Assembly: GCA_916048095.2 (NCBI GenBank)
Contig: OU696573.1
Coordinates: 10,981,806-11,045,805 of the forward strand
Origin: Sacculina carcini
Lineage: Eukaryota; Arthropoda; Thecostraca; Sacculinidae
DNA length: 64,000 bases
Direction: 5' to 3'
Below, in pieces: positions 1 to 63,418 of the stretch; position 1 is the stretch's first letter, and each line of letters begins with the position of its first letter. A program made the translations under genes and the position numbers. The notes below the pieces were generated by a model, which saw only the letters and a program-made list of their open reading frames with translations, was not told the DNA's origin and searched no databases.

Positions 1-122
1 TAGAATTTCAGCCCTGAAGTGGCATGAGCTTAATGGTCTGGTGGGTTTAATAGCCAGGATCTACGATACACAAACGTTGAACAACCAACCATCCAAAAAC
101 AACCAAATGTGGATGAAATTAC

Positions 123-389
123 CTCATTCAACTTCTTGGCGGCAACGACTTTCTGCTTCTTTTCGCGCCGCAGAAAGCTGAAGCTGCGAAAACTGCGTTT
201 ATTCTTCACCTTCTTACTTTTCTCCTTCTTTTCGTCCGACTCGCCGTTCTCCGCTTGTCCGTTCGTCTCCTCTGGTTTGGTATCTGAGCCGTTTTGTTCG
301 GCGGCCGGCGATGCGGCACTGTCCGAGCCCGTCTCGGCCACAACCTCAGCCTCCACACTCTCCCCGTTCTTCTTGGACTCGTCAAGTGC
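123..389 (-). CDS. Akap200/MARCKS-like protein, exon 2 of the coding part
   Basis: Eighty-nine codons begin ALDESKKNGESVEAEVVAET, with an acidic Glu/Ser/Ala-rich body. A strongly basic effector-like segment follows, KKEKSKKVKNKRSFRSFSFL, then RREKKQK. Such segments in MARCKS and Drosophila Akap200 bind acidic lipids, calmodulin and actin and are regulated by PKC phosphorylation of the serines. The acceptor is GAGTGCAG|GCA and the donor is AATGAG|GTAATT, phase 0 on both sides. The gene continues beyond the left edge. The identification is from motif pattern and the upstream exon; the exact family name is inferred. Confidence 0.75.
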
Positions 390-2663
390 CTGCACTCGCA
401 AGCACACACACGCACACATACGGTGATATAAATTCTAGAATAAATACATCATATTGCTGCAAGAAACCGCCGGATAATCATTTAGCTCACCAGATAATCT
501 GATATGTACCAGATAAAGTCAAGAGAATACACGTCATGAACCACAAAACTGATTTCAGTGTCTCTCTGAAGTCAGTTTCGCTATTAACATACACGAATCA
601 CGCTGAATCTCATTGTGGTCACTGAGGAAAAGCTGAAGCGAACGGATCAAGAGAACAGGCCCACATCGTCATTGGATACAGGACAAGCCTTATGCAACTA
701 GACGGTCGCCTAGGACTAGTGAGGGACTCGCACACGAATCACACGCCAATACATCCCTTCGTATAACACTGGCAATTATAATTACTATTGCATCGGGGAC
801 GAGCTTTTCCAAGTTGAATTTAATAAGAAACTATTTGAAAATCGTCGAGGTATCGTCGAGTCTCTGAATTACTCGGAATATATTCGAGACTTTGCTACCA
901 TCAAACCACGAACAGTTAAGTTAATGAATATGATTGTGTTAATATCAGTTAGTCTAGATAAATTTACAAAGAGTGGAAACACATGCACATGCGGTGTGCA
1001 ATCAACTCAACCATATGACCCCTTGAAATGTCCGACAATACCAGGAGTTCGACACTGATGACACCATTTCGTAACCATTTTTCCTTAGACGGACCGTTAC
1101 CAACAAATTACACGAACACAAAGTGAATGTTGAACAACGCAAATGCAACGCAACTTTCCAGGCACCGCCATCTTGCAAAGCTTGGATTTCACAACTTACA
1201 CGTCTTCACACTGAACACATAGGTCACTGTACAAAATAAATCAAATAGACGGAGCAAATCTCGACGGCAGATAATTCAGTTTCCACCTTGCTACCTGCAC
1301 CTATGTGAATTAATAAGCAAGTAACAAAATTGTCCAAACATACATTCAACAGCAGAAAAGTTGGTGCTTTTTGAGCACTGGCAAAGGTAGCATCTGTTGA
1401 GACATTCTGGCCGCTTTGGTGCCCGCTGAAAGTCCAACAGTGCATCTACATACTGCAGCCGTGAGGTCACAGCGAAAGCCAATTAACAGTTGCACCACGA
1501 GTGTTGGTCAAGGTTGGCGCGGTCAAGCAACACCACTAGCAAACGGGTCGCCGAACGACGAACGCCGCACACACACACCAACATTACGTGACGCAACGGC
1601 AATAAAAATACGAGCCCCGGTTAATAGTGGACCAGCGAACGCACGCATACACAAATCACACACACTCGTACGGATGATAAAATGTACCCAGCTACGGAGC
1701 AGATATGCCAGGTATTGCATACGCAACGCATGCCATGAAAGCAATTACTGTTGAGCCAGCGTTGATTCAGCATTGAACTATCTGCCGACTGCTACAGCAG
1801 CCTCGCTGAGCAGTGGCAGCACTAAGGGGGGCTTGGGGGAGGGGGCCGAAACACCCCAAAAATGTGCAACCCCCTCCCCCCCAATTCCGATCATCAACAT
1901 TTCGATTGTAGTTTCGAGTAGTTCGCCAGCCCCACATTTTTCCTTAGTCCCCCACTGGAAAAATCCCGGCATCGCCACTGTGGTTGAGACATTTGTTCGA
2001 GCATAGAAAAGATCAAATAAGATCAAACTTCTCAAAAATAACCCTATTCAATGTATAACCAAGTATAAACCTGACTTGTGTTGTTAAAAAATCCTCAACC
2101 ATCTTGACTACTGATGGTATCTGATGATATGTGGGATCGCATTCACATGCATGCACATATTATCTGACATATGACTCAGAGAATGAAGTCATAGCCTCTC
2201 CCGATGAGTCACTTCATGTTACACCTGTGGTAAAGTGCCCGCGCGTGTGTAATTGTATTGCATTTACATTTTTATAATCGTTGGCTTTTCAAATGAATTA
2301 TTTGTCTACATAAACACACATGCACCCACACACGATACATGTGTGTGTATATATTACGAGAAATTTATAGATGCCTAACAAAAAAGAACAGATACAGAAC
2401 ACAAAATTAGTGGACAGGTATAATAGGTTATGTCTCCAAAAACGCAGTCTCAAGATATGTGTGCAGCTTATAGCTTCCCAAACAGGGCACAATACATGAT
2501 TGGAACAAATTACCAAATGAAATTGTTAACCAAACGACAACAGAAATGTTTAAACAGGGGCTACAAGTGTTTGACTCCTTTCTGCTGAAACAACTCGATG
2601 AGAACACTATCTATCAACCAATCTATCTATCTATCGTGTTTTCTGTGTGTGAACTGCACTTAC
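390..2663 (-). other. Intron between the two Akap200-like coding exons
   Basis: No coding potential is seen on either strand. The intron starts next to a short (CA)n stretch (401-420 on the plus strand) and contains one MITE copy at 1811-1980. The remainder looks like unique AT-rich sequence. Confidence 0.6.
1811..1980. mobile_element. hAT-type MITE, CAGTGGC family, degenerate copy
   Basis: The ends CAGTGGCAGC and GCATCGCCACTG are imperfect inverted repeats of the CAGTGGCGGCGCC family seen at 47296-47571. The interior has C-rich and G-rich arms (CCCCAAAAATGTG). The flanking 8-mers match at only 5 of 8 positions, so the copy is old. Confidence 0.5.
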
Positions 2664-2825
2664 CGTTGGAGGATGGGTGTTCTCCGCCACGTCACCGTTG
2701 CTCACAGCCGTCGTGTCTTCCTTCTTGCTGATTGTTTCGAGCTTGGGCTCTGCGGCGGCGGAGCTCACAGTCACACCCTTCTTGGGAGAGTCGGACGTCA
2801 CATCAAACTGCTGCTGTTTGCCCAT
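2664..2825 (-). CDS. Akap200/MARCKS-like protein, first coding exon
   Basis: Fifty-four codons start MGKQQQFDVTSDSPKKGVTV. The beginning resembles the MGKxQS...D(I/V)T(T/S)DxPKK start of Drosophila Akap200, and Gly2 would allow N-myristoylation. The body is Ser/Ala/Glu/Lys-rich and disordered-looking. I chose the ATG at 2825 over the one 9 codons' worth upstream in MGMKMGK because it gives the family-like MGKQ start; either is possible. The donor is CCAACG|GTAAGT, phase 0, which fits the acceptor at 390. A potential acceptor CTGCAG|C at 2845 would join a non-coding leader exon. Confidence 0.72.
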
Positions 2826-5800
2826 TTTCATACCCATGATGACGCTGCAGTGTTCACAAAACACAAATAAACAAACACGTGGCCACACAGAACATAACAA
2901 CGCTTCAACTAGTCAGAGATAGCTTGAATTAGATCTTGACAGACAGAATTGGACCAAGATAACTTGAAGATGGACCTTGAATTTACGCGGTTACAGCACG
3001 GTGGATAAAACTGAGCTGTCGTCAGCAATCAGACCAAACAAGCAGTTAAGAAAGAGGCCCGGAAAACAGCATTGTTCACACACGCACACACAAACTCTGC
3101 CTGCCTGCCTAAGCGGACCAGTTCCGTCTATTGTGAAACGATATGTCGGCTGTACTAAACAGGCTGCGCCAATGCTAATCAAATGCGGTGCTAATTACTG
3201 CCAATACACACTCTGATATACGGCAAAAAATCGCACAAACTCCTTCATTGTAACACTGTGGGCCGATTCATTGAATGAATCCGCTCTATCTAGCGTTCAG
3301 TCCGGATAGGAAAATTCCCCGCCCGATGTGGTGTGCTGCAGAGCAGTAGCAACCTCCCCTACGTACCCCCGACCAGGGGGCCCGAGTGTTGAGGGGTAAA
3401 TATGACTGATGTAAATATGATGAATACATAAGACCATGCACCTGGTCTAGAATCGAGTACATACAGTACACTCACTGACGTGAATACATTCAATGAACAA
3501 AATAAAAGACTTGGAATTGAGATTGTGACATAATGATGAAGTCAAATTAATCTGTCCAAAAAAACAAGATCATCTAAGAGCAAATCCCAAGGAGCTAAAG
3601 ATATTATGCCCCAGGTACGTTTGGCTTTCGGAACTTAGCTTAGCTTAACTTACCTAAGCTAACACATATAGCGAAAGAGAACCGGTACCGAAGAGGAACC
3701 AGATATATATGGGGCGTGACACGCTGGTTCCATCCCGGATTGCACCCCTGTCCGCTGGTATATAGCTCTTATCCTCGACATTCTTAGTGTTGTAATTAAT
3801 GGTAGCATGGTGCTCGCACGACACACTTGGAGACACACAGACAGGAAAGTCGTGAAAGGATAATGAAATGAAAGGAAGAAAGGAAAGGAAACGACCTCCT
3901 CAACAATTGCATACCTCACATACCACACCAGAAATGACCGAACGCTTCAAAAGTACTTATCAAATACTTGTAACCGTTCGATTCACACTTGACGGCAGTG
4001 CTTCTGAAGTGAATCACGAAGTTGTCATTCATAGCGCAGAGCAGACATATATTTCGTTTGTTTTTTGCTTTGAGAGCATTTAATTCGAGCCTAATTCGTT
4101 CAGAACTGCAAAAATACCAAGCTAAATTTTGAAATATCAAGAGAAAACAAAATTGCAAGCAAAAATATTAGCACGCAAGCGGAACACCGCAATTAACTGA
4201 TAAACAATAATGAATGCTGCACTTCTGAACCAGTGTTTGATTCATGTGCGCTTCGGAAGTCCTTATTTCTGAAGTAGTGCATGAATCGAACATATCTACA
4301 ATATCTCAATTGTAAAATAAAAACAATCAATGTTGTGACAAGATCACAGGATCATCGAACAATCGACATTGATCACGATCGCGGCGCATGAATGTTCGAT
4401 TCAACGCATGCAACTCACGCATGCTGCAGCCTTGCACGCATGCTCGTCTACGCAACACACAATCGCCTCGAGATAAGGTCGCCGACACACACACACACAC
4501 ACACACATACATACACACACACAGACATACAAACACGCCGACAGTTAGAAAATTCTCGAAGACCAGTGATGCAACACCGACACACACCCCGCATGCACGG
4601 TTTACACACGCACGCACGCACGCGCATGCACACACTCACACCCACAAAATCGGATAAGGCGCGTATGTCCATTGCACGTACATCGTTTGCGTCCATTGAC
4701 AGGCACACAGGCACACACACATACAAACGCACATGCACATTAGTTCACAGACACGTTACAACATCGCATCGTTGCATGGCGAACGTAAACACGCACGACT
4801 CATTATTTCAACGCGTGCAACGAATAGTCGCAAACAAACACATTATCAATAAGTTGTTGTTTTTCAAAAATGAATCGACAAAATGAAATTGAACAAAAAG
4901 TTAAATCGGCATTTATATAGACATTTAATAATTATAAATTAAATCACAGACGTACTTTATTATGACAAAAAAGTATACTGGAAAAGTTGCCGAAACGTAG
5001 AAAAGGGAGGCATGAAGACAAAAAAACACACTATTCAAATGAGATGCAGTACAGAGGAACACTGATCCAATCATGAGATATAGCGAACAATTTTCACCCG
5101 AAATTGTTGGCAAAATAAATATCTTTCATGAAATATGATATGAATATAGCAGTAATGTTTGTTAATTTGAAAAACCATGCTAAAAATCGTCGGAAATGAA
5201 TAGCAAGTTTATCAAATTTGCTCCGAGACAATTTAGAAAAATTCGTAAACACATCTATTGTAATGTAATATATAATACACACATAATATTGTAATGTTTT
5301 TTTGTAATGTGATATTGTAGTTGTTTCTTGCACAAGCCAGTTTTTGGATTACGGTACTTCATGGCATACCAGTGCTGATGTTTGAATAGCAAAGCGGAAG
5401 CCATAACATAATGAATAATGTCACGCGCGGATGTAGAGCGGTTTTCGAGGGAGGCCCTGACGCATGGCGTTTCGCACAAACACGTACACACAAATGGACT
5501 CGATGCATAGCCAGTAAGCGGCAGGCAACTGAGGTCGAATAATTAGCCCAGACGGCAATAAATTACTATTTTCCAGCCAGTTAACCCCCTGCCACACCCG
5601 TACCTGGCGCTGCCTCTGACACACACACATACATACGGGCGGTTCCATGAAGTAACGACCATCAACCTGCTCCTATACTCTGTCTGCATTCTTCCCCTCT
5701 GCCTCTCTCGCATCGACCAAAGTACGCGCTTGTCCTGCGGTCGCCGGACTAATATTGATTCATGCATACATACACACACACGCAGCACACACACATACAT

Positions 5801-6111
5801 ACACACATAGACGTGGAGGAGACACGGTATGCAAGCACACTCCGACATAAAACTACGACCAATGCACTAAGGCCCTAGTGTATGTGTTGGTTAGTATCCG
5901 TGTGTGTGTGTGTGTGTGTGTCCGCGTATGTGTGTGTGTCCGTGTGTGTGTATGTGCATGTACTCTGCAATTCAAACATGCGACAGTCTAATGTCGCCTC
6001 ATAAAAATGACTCAGTCACCAGTGGCGAAAGTATGACAGGGACGAAACTCCAGAAGAAAGGAGGCGTAGAAAGTACGGTTACGCAGGAGGATTCCCGAGG
6101 AGAATACTGAG

Positions 6112-6360
6112 GAGAATTCCGCACTGGTGGAAAAAGGACGGATTGTCAAGTGGTGAATTAAAGGTCGGAGAGAAGGACAACTCTGTGTACGTCTATCCGA
6201 ATTCGTTTATTTTCGTTTCTAGCGAATTTTTAGCGTTTAATTCGACGCAACAACTGAATTCACTGGATTTATCAGCGTTGTTGTAGGAAAATAGCAAGTG
6301 GGCTCACAGTTAGAAGTGGAGGAACCAGAGAAAAAGATTACAGATCACTGGTTTAAAGTG
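6112..6360 (+). repeat. Dispersed repeat with TTATCAGCG core, copy 1
   Basis: This copy shares CCGAATTCGTTTATTTTCG, GGATTTATCAGCGTTGTTG and GGCTCA blocks with copies near 8130-8350, 17605-17800 and, in reverse orientation, 27065-27320 and 48940-49195. It is bounded by ACTGG-like ends, which suggests a non-autonomous DNA transposon. Ends are approximate. Confidence 0.5.
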
Positions 6361-8129
6361 AGACGATCCACCACTCTATTGGCCTGGAGGTCGCCGGTCG
6401 TGGATTGGTCTCAGAGAGTACCGGTATGTTCACCACTGGCGCCCCCCAGTGGAAATATCAGTGATAATCCTGACCCCGGGCGGTGGTGGCGTGGCTGGAC
6501 GTCGAAATTCCAAACATACCAGCCGGCATTGATGAGCTCAATGAGAAAAAAACGTCAGTGATGTAAGTACAAAAGTACCAAATGATTTGAACTTTGATCT
6601 CAAACTAAACCGCTAAGAACAGCAACTTTCTGAGAACACGCAGCATAGGCAAACAATGCTTCGACACAAGAAAAATGGAAGCTATAAGCTATGAAATAGA
6701 CATTAGGGATACATGGGCCAAATTCATGCTTCCCTTCAAGAATATGAATTGGGACGTCTCAATCCATTATGAAAGCAATAGCTTCTCGTCGCCAAGATGT
6801 GAACCGGAAACACCCAAGCACTGCGTAGAACGAAACAAAAAATAGCGTGAAAAATTCATAATGTGCTTTTCAGAGTAGGTATATCGGAATCCGAGCATGG
6901 GGAACGAAAGGTTCCAGAAAAAACAACACTACATAACATAACGAAAGCAAGGCGAAACACAAAATTGTGAATATAATGGACAATTCAGCAATAGTTTGGT
7001 AAAAAAATTAAATATAAAAAACGAAAACCACCTTGCAGTCACACGAAAACAGCGTGCTGACATTTAAAAAGCGATCTGATCGTGCAACCAGCGTGAGTCA
7101 GACATGAATCATACACGCTGCGGAGTACGCTAACGTGTAACTCCCCCGCAACATGACCAAGATTCTAACCAAGAGTGGAGCGCACGACGAAGCATCGAAT
7201 ATGGAGACAGTAAGTGTGTACAACAAGCACATCGTCGTCGCCAGATATCAGTGATCTGTTGAAATCCACCTCCCCCGACGTGTTTTGATAGTGAGTATTA
7301 CGCAGGATTAACTCGCTGACTCATATAAACACACACACAGAGACTTGGTGAAGAAGTGTTGGTATGAAGAAATGCTTCAACAATAACTACACTGCGTGTT
7401 TACGCGTATTTCTGGGTGCAATAGCGTGATCAGAAGTTGTTCAGAGAGAAGATTGCTCCTTCCTGATAGCTTCCTCCAGATTCTAGAGGTCCTCTACTAC
7501 GTAATATCCTCTTTACACACTCGTATATACACATTTGAAGCGGTGACAAGTTTGAGTCAAACTCTCGACTTATTTACAATGTTTGGGAAAGGGAATATCT
7601 ATGTGTGTGTGTGTGTATGTATTTGTATGTGTGTGTGTTTGTACAAATGTAAATATAGTGATGGAAATTGTGAATTCCAGTGTTTGGATTATTCAGCGCA
7701 ATGATCGAACACAGACTCAAATACTTTCACAATGTCTGCGGTACAAGCGCATTCATTCATCCACACACACACATACACACACACACACACACACTAATAC
7801 CAATACCACTATCACTTTCCCTAATACCACTATCAAATTTCAAGAGCAATCAATATTGAGAATTTTTGGAGTCCGAATCGAAAAATATCCATGACATTGA
7901 AGTAATTTCGCAAATCGAGTGTTGTTGCGCATCAACCAAGAGAAATAATATATTCCCAAATACGGAAATACTATTGACAGAACTATATATCAGGCATACA
8001 GAACCGATTTGAATTCCCGACAGTGGAAAAACTGATAGAGATAAGTCGAAAATGACACAGTTCGATAATAAACTCCACTCATCATAATATGAGCCAAAAT
8101 TATAAGCCAATGCCGGAAGTAAACCTCTG

Positions 8130-8350
8130 AGTGGAAGGGTTGACAAGTGGCAAATTAACGGTCGGACAAATGTGTGTGTGTATGTGTGTATGTGTGTGTC
8201 CGAATTCAATGAATTTCGTTTCAAGTGACTTCCTTGTATTGAAGTTGTTGCAACAACCGACTTTATTGGATTTATCAGCGCTGTTGCAAAACGTGAATAG
8301 TTGGCTCATTAGGAAATGGCGAATCAGAGATAAATATATTTGCAACAACA
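8130..8350 (+). repeat. Dispersed repeat with TTATCAGCG core, copy 2
   Basis: This is the same family as 6112-6360, with TTTATTGGATTTATCAGCGC followed by TGTTGCAAAACG. A (TG)n expansion lies in the first half. Ends are approximate. Confidence 0.5.
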
Positions 8351-10559
8351 CTAGTGCCATAAAATTATGACCAATTCTCAAACCGCCCGTCCATGAAGAT
8401 CAATAGCAGAAGGTGTAATGTTGCATGAAATTGCACGAAATCAACAGGTTTAGCTACACTAATAGCACGCACAAAAGCTTAGATCAACGTTTCTCAACAT
8501 AGGCCATATGCCCCCTTGGGAGCCATGGGATTCCTTTGAGGGGCCATATGACCAAATTTTAAACATGGGGGTCACCATATTTTCTCAAGGGCAACAACAA
8601 ACTCATGTTTAAAAGTGTATTCCATTAATATTTTCGGTGTTGTACATTTGAATAGTGTGATCCGCCGATGTCTGTGTGCTCACCCCACCTGTACGCAAGG
8701 TCGTGGCGTTGTTTTGATCATCAGTGGAAATATTCACCGACGTACATGAGCTCTGGAGAAGTGGCCACGCGACTATCCATGAGTGTGTATGGGGCCACAG
8801 GGACTTCTAGGAGGACCACGGACTGTTGCTGGGGGGCACAAGGACTCGCATTGTGTTGAAGGGGGCCATGGCAAGAAAAAGGTACAGAAACACTGACTTG
8901 GATGGACTCAAGGAAAACAACAACAGACGCATTATGCGGAGTTCGTGGAGAACGAATGCGGTTAGCTACGCCTCAAATGAGAGAGTGATTACTGCTGACA
9001 ATCTGACACAATCTGATCTGCACAGTTCAAAATTAATGACGAATCCAGGATTACCTCACTTTGTGGGTGTTTGTGTGATCGGCTTACAACAATCAGCGCA
9101 GCAACTCGAAATTCAACCTCCCAACTAGCATAAATGTTTCTGGTCGTGCACAACCCCATTGGCTGTTGGGGTGGCAGCCCCATCCTCATTTCAACCCCAA
9201 AGTGATTTCACATCGAGCTCATCCACATAATTTCACAATAATATTTGTGACGAATGTCGTGACAAAGTATCGTGGGTCGCATGAAACATGCAGCTAGACA
9301 CGGCAGTAGCGCTGAATAACACTGGCATTCGACGTAAAAATCATCACATGTGAGGCATGGACAGACACACACACACACACACACACACAGAGGAGGAACA
9401 GATGGCCAAAGCAGAAAAAGGTTGGCCTGCGTGTAAACCGCAACATGCCGGATTTGAAGCCGACACAATAAATCATACTCATGCAAACGCTTCAAACCAC
9501 ATTTCAATTGTTCACAAAAATACACGTACACACACACAAATGTTGAAGTACGAAAGAGGAAAAGTACAAATGATTAATCGTAGGAACGAGAAGGGAAAGA
9601 GAACAAACACAATGACTTCAATGCACAATGATCAGCTAACACACGCAAACATACGGACATACAAATTCAGAACATTTGCTAATGTATTGCGTTGTCTGAA
9701 GTGCATAAATGAATGTACAACGAAACACAGAAGAGTCGGAATAACCAGATGGCAATGCTATGAAAATATTCAAATGATACAAAAATGCACAGCGTTAGCG
9801 GTTTGAAGTTGAAAACAAAACCTAGTCCATTAATTAGCTGGGTAATGGTGATTAGTACTGAGGCAATGGTATGATCTCCCATCCAAACAATACACACATG
9901 CCCAGCTCAAAACTCGAATGACAAATACGATCAGACATCCAGTGAGATTAGCAAAAATGATCAGAGAGAAAGTGCGCGCATTAGCGAAATTATGTACCGG
10001 TTTATGCACCCAATAATCGCGGGCGAGAGAGAAAAATGCACTCTTGTTAGCGTAGCGTTACGCAGTTGAAAACAGTGGACAAAAGAATGCATTTGGTAGA
10101 AATAAAATTCACACAAAACCGCATACTGTGATATAACGGCATACTGTAACAATAACGGCATACTGCGAATGATAGCATAAACTCTACAAACCACAAAGAC
10201 CGCAGCATCAAATGGACACTAATGATCATGCTACAATTAGCAATACACGAAAAGACGTGTGTGAATATTTCCACAAGCAATTATTTCCAAGGCTCAAGCA
10301 ACCAGAACTGACACTGACGCATAAAAGTGAGGCAATCTTCAATATCGAGCTTGTTTTAAAAACGAAAATGCGATAGGAAAATGTTGGAATTATGAAAGAG
10401 AGTACCATAAGCCCGCGCGTGAGTGTTTTCGTGGGCTTTCGGGGCATTACACAAGCGGACAACACCAATAAAACGTAAAGACTATGCGAAAACGATAGCG
10501 TACAGCGGTAAACATCAAACACGACAACCTCTGGAGAAAAAACACTTATCTAAAACACG

Positions 10560-11640
10560 CGCTAGTAGATATCGGCAAGGAGATGGGAGATAGGCCAAAA
10601 GACCTGATTGGCGGAAACGCCTCTCTGACGACTGACAGCTAGGACGATGTGAGATGCGAGAAATGCGGCCTATTGTCCCACCAAGCGATAGCGTATCAGC
10701 CATAGCGGCGCTATGTCTTAAGCCGCTAGAAAAGTGGAAAGAGCACCGAGCGACTAGTCGGCAGGAGAACTGGGGCGGTGGCCGATGGTATTCTGCCCTT
10801 GACAGTTGTGCGCGTGCGGGCGGCGCCGCGCGACATGATGGCGGTCGGGCGGCGGTGGGCCAACACCCGGCACGACATCAAGAAAAAACTTGCCAACAAG
10901 ACAGCAGCACAGCATCTAGCACCGGCAATTTACCGCTGTGTCGCCGCCGACTGACTCAATTAGCAGAGCCGGCACATTAAACGCCGACGATGGCGACAAT
11001 GACGTGAAGAAACGGGCGCCAAATCGCATTCAAATCATTTGACACACTCACAATGCACTTCTAACCGGCGGTAATAACGCTTGTTTGAATGCCAAAATGA
11101 AGCGAAATAGCTGAAGAAACGAAATATGATTAAATGGGATGAAATAAAACACGAGCGAGCCACAACAGTGAATGACACAACTTACGACAATTCCAGTAGG
11201 ATTCACTGAATCAGCACTGTAAATTCTACAGACTTGTTTTTTGAGGGTTTAAGACACCATCAACTACATGCGCAATGCACTCACCGTTGTTGTTGGAAGC
11301 GTGGTCCAATCAGGAAAAACGGTCGAGCCAACACACAAAGCAACTCGCACAAAGCTAGCAACAGGACGCGCTCCAACGAACTACTAGCGGACGCCGTCAA
11401 TTCGGACAAGAATGGCGGCCGCTGATTACTCGCAGCTCAACTAGGGGACGCCACTGTCCAATCGATGCGACAGCAATGCCCTTCCAGGTCTGCTGGAGCG
11501 TTTCAAGTAGAGAAGTACCCGCGCACGGCACAACCCGCACGCACTCGGCGCGAGGTCGCTGACACACACACGCTCATCCAAGACGGGATATTATGTAGTG
11601 GCGCGTAAAGGTGCGACGAACGTTGCGCAACTACATCATG
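10560..11640 (-). promoter_or_regulatory. GC/CpG-rich region, candidate promoter and leader exon of the Akap200-like gene
   Basis: The stretch is clearly richer in CpG than its AT-rich surroundings (for example GCGCGTGCGGGCGGCGCCGC near 10810 and AATGGCGGCCGC near 11411). It holds a strong minus-strand donor, CAACG|GTGAGTG, at 11285/11284. This could end a non-coding first exon that splices to the acceptor at 2845, upstream of the MGKQQQ start. No transcript evidence is available, so this is inference from composition and one splice site. Confidence 0.35.
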
Positions 11641-13803
11641 CGTTATCTGATTTCGCTCAAACCAGTGGCAATTATCAAGTTGATGCGCCGGCTGCAGTTG
11701 ACATTTAGTATTCAGATGGAATTATATTATTACTGTAGCTCAAATATAAAATAATGCTTAAATATGTGTGGAGCTGTTAGATCTTGTTTCCAAGCGTTGG
11801 CTACATTACCTTGATTGCTAATATTTATATTATCAATAAATATTGAGATTGATTTACATTTAAGTAATATATTGATGATAATAATAATAATAATACCGAT
11901 AATATTAATGGGTGCTATTATTGATATTCTTGTCGGAAATTATGTGATCGCATGAAATATTTTGTTAACATATAATGTCATTTTTAAGCGAAAAAACATG
12001 AAATGCTAATTTTATTGAAAAAGGATGCCCAAATGTATAATTCTATAGCTTGCGCCTGGAATTAATCATTGTTAATCATGTTAATTATTGTAATTATACA
12101 CAGATCACATATTTAACAATGTTATGATACACTCGAACACTGCATTTAGGTACAATATTAAAGCCAGCAACGCTAACAATGGATGTATAGCAACGTTCCT
12201 GATAGATTCTTAAGTCGGACAACGTGTCAACTGGTTTCAGAGAGTCTGCAATAACTTGCTATGCAGTTCAAATCGCTCCTAGCTAGGTGCACATGTCATT
12301 GGTTTTTTGAGAAGCAAGGCCTTCTACATGTACTTACAATTTACTTTTTGGGGAAATATTCAACACAAATCGCTCAAATGGTGCTTGTATTGTTACGCTA
12401 AAAAAGATTGAAGAAATTCAATGTGAAGTCCAATTTTCCCAGAGAAACATGTCTGATGGGAGCAGCATGTGTTGCGTTGCATGTGAGAAAAACGTGTCCG
12501 CTGGTCACAAGTCGCAGCTCAACACAACAAATCGACTGCCAATTCGAAAAACATTAAATCAAAATGTACATGCAGAATCGAATCATGGGATTATTGCGCC
12601 TCGAAGCAGCAGTCCAAAATGACGCCCCTAACATGAACATTTCGAGTGTAGTTTTTCATGATTCGCAGAACCCCGCATCTTTTTCCTTAGACCCCCACCG
12701 GAGAAATCCTGGCGCCGCGACTGTACAACTACCTTATCGGAAGGGCCCAATCAAGGTGAAATTTTCGCCACGCACTACAAAAATTTCGCCTCCCTAAATG
12801 TGCTTTCCAATACAATGTCGCTAGATGCATGCTTGAAAATGCAAATAATCTACGAAACAGTCCAAAATTGAAATATTATATGATGATATTTTGATTAACC
12901 TATTTTGGGATGTTGTAACACCATATTTTGGCATTTTTCGTCACATAATAAAAACATAAGTCGCCGAAAATTATCACATAAAATTCCCAACTCTAGTTAT
13001 TACTAATAAATAAATTCATAATGTTCTATTAACTCTTCATATTCCATTTTTATATCCATAATTCACTAAGATGTTAGTCGTAATAATGGTTTGAATTGCT
13101 GAATGTTATGAGTTATTTTAACATTTATTAGTTAAGCCAGATAAATTTACAAATAGTTTCAATAAATTGCACAATGTTATCTTTCAGTCTGCATTTAATA
13201 ACTTTCCATTTCATCCTTGGACCGCCTAGTTCGCTTTGACTTGGGCCTCCAATTATCTAAGACCAGTCAAGACTGGTCTTAGATACCAAATTGCCACGAT
13301 TCATGAGAGGTTGAAACAACACTACTGTATCGTATTCGGGCTATACGGTTATTCGGGATCTGTGTAAATTTACACAGATTTATAGAGGGCAGATCTGATG
13401 AAACTAATGCTAAGAATTGATGTATATGTAGTTTTTTCAAGTGTCCAATGGTAGAAACATAATCCATAAGTGTTTATTGAACGCATAAACATTTTTTCCG
13501 GTCATTTTGGCAGTAATATAATATTCGACCCATTGGGTGTATCTTGAATGCACTACGGATGAAAATCTCGCCTGTGCTGCAAATCGCTATTAGATTATTT
13601 ACAATCGACAGATGTCACTATCGAACAGATTGTGTTGCGATGGAAATATACAGCATGTGAAATATACAGCATGAGTGCTTGCAGTGAATATGAACGGTGA
13701 TGCTCGGGTGGATGCGATCATGGACGACAATGTTCAGCACGCAGGCACAACTCCACACAAGTCTGGCTCACAGACTTCCACCCAGACTTGCCTCAAGTCG
13801 GCT
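11640..13803. other. Intergenic region between Trpgamma stop and Akap200-like promoter candidate
   Basis: The sequence is AT-rich and without coding potential. It probably includes the Trpgamma 3' UTR just below 13804. A short (ATA)n run lies at 11878-11895, and a decayed scrap of the CAGTGGC MITE family lies near 12630-12722. Confidence 0.55.

Positions 13804-63418
<49,615 letters not shown>

Larger units (their letters stand above)
2826..11284 (-). other. Non-coding region upstream of the Akap200-like start (5' UTR intron or intergenic)
   Basis: I find no convincing exon here on either strand. The stretch holds scattered short (CA)n tracts (for example 4489-4530, 5907-5952, 7600-7640, 7764-7795, 9365-9390). 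Two copies of a dispersed repeat lie near 6112-6360 and 8130-8350, and a hAT-like scrap with a CGTTTCTCAAC end lies near 8484-8880. If the leader exon near 11.3 kb is real, this is one large first intron of the Akap200-like gene. Confidence 0.5.

Noticed and set aside
10654-10980. Plus-strand 108-codon frame in the GC-rich stretch
   Set aside because: Its codon pattern and residues look random, with no domain; it is explained by CpG richness with few stops.
12564-12797. 77-codon plus-strand frame
   Set aside because: It overlaps a decayed MITE ([14 protein letters not shown] matches the family's right end); not a gene.
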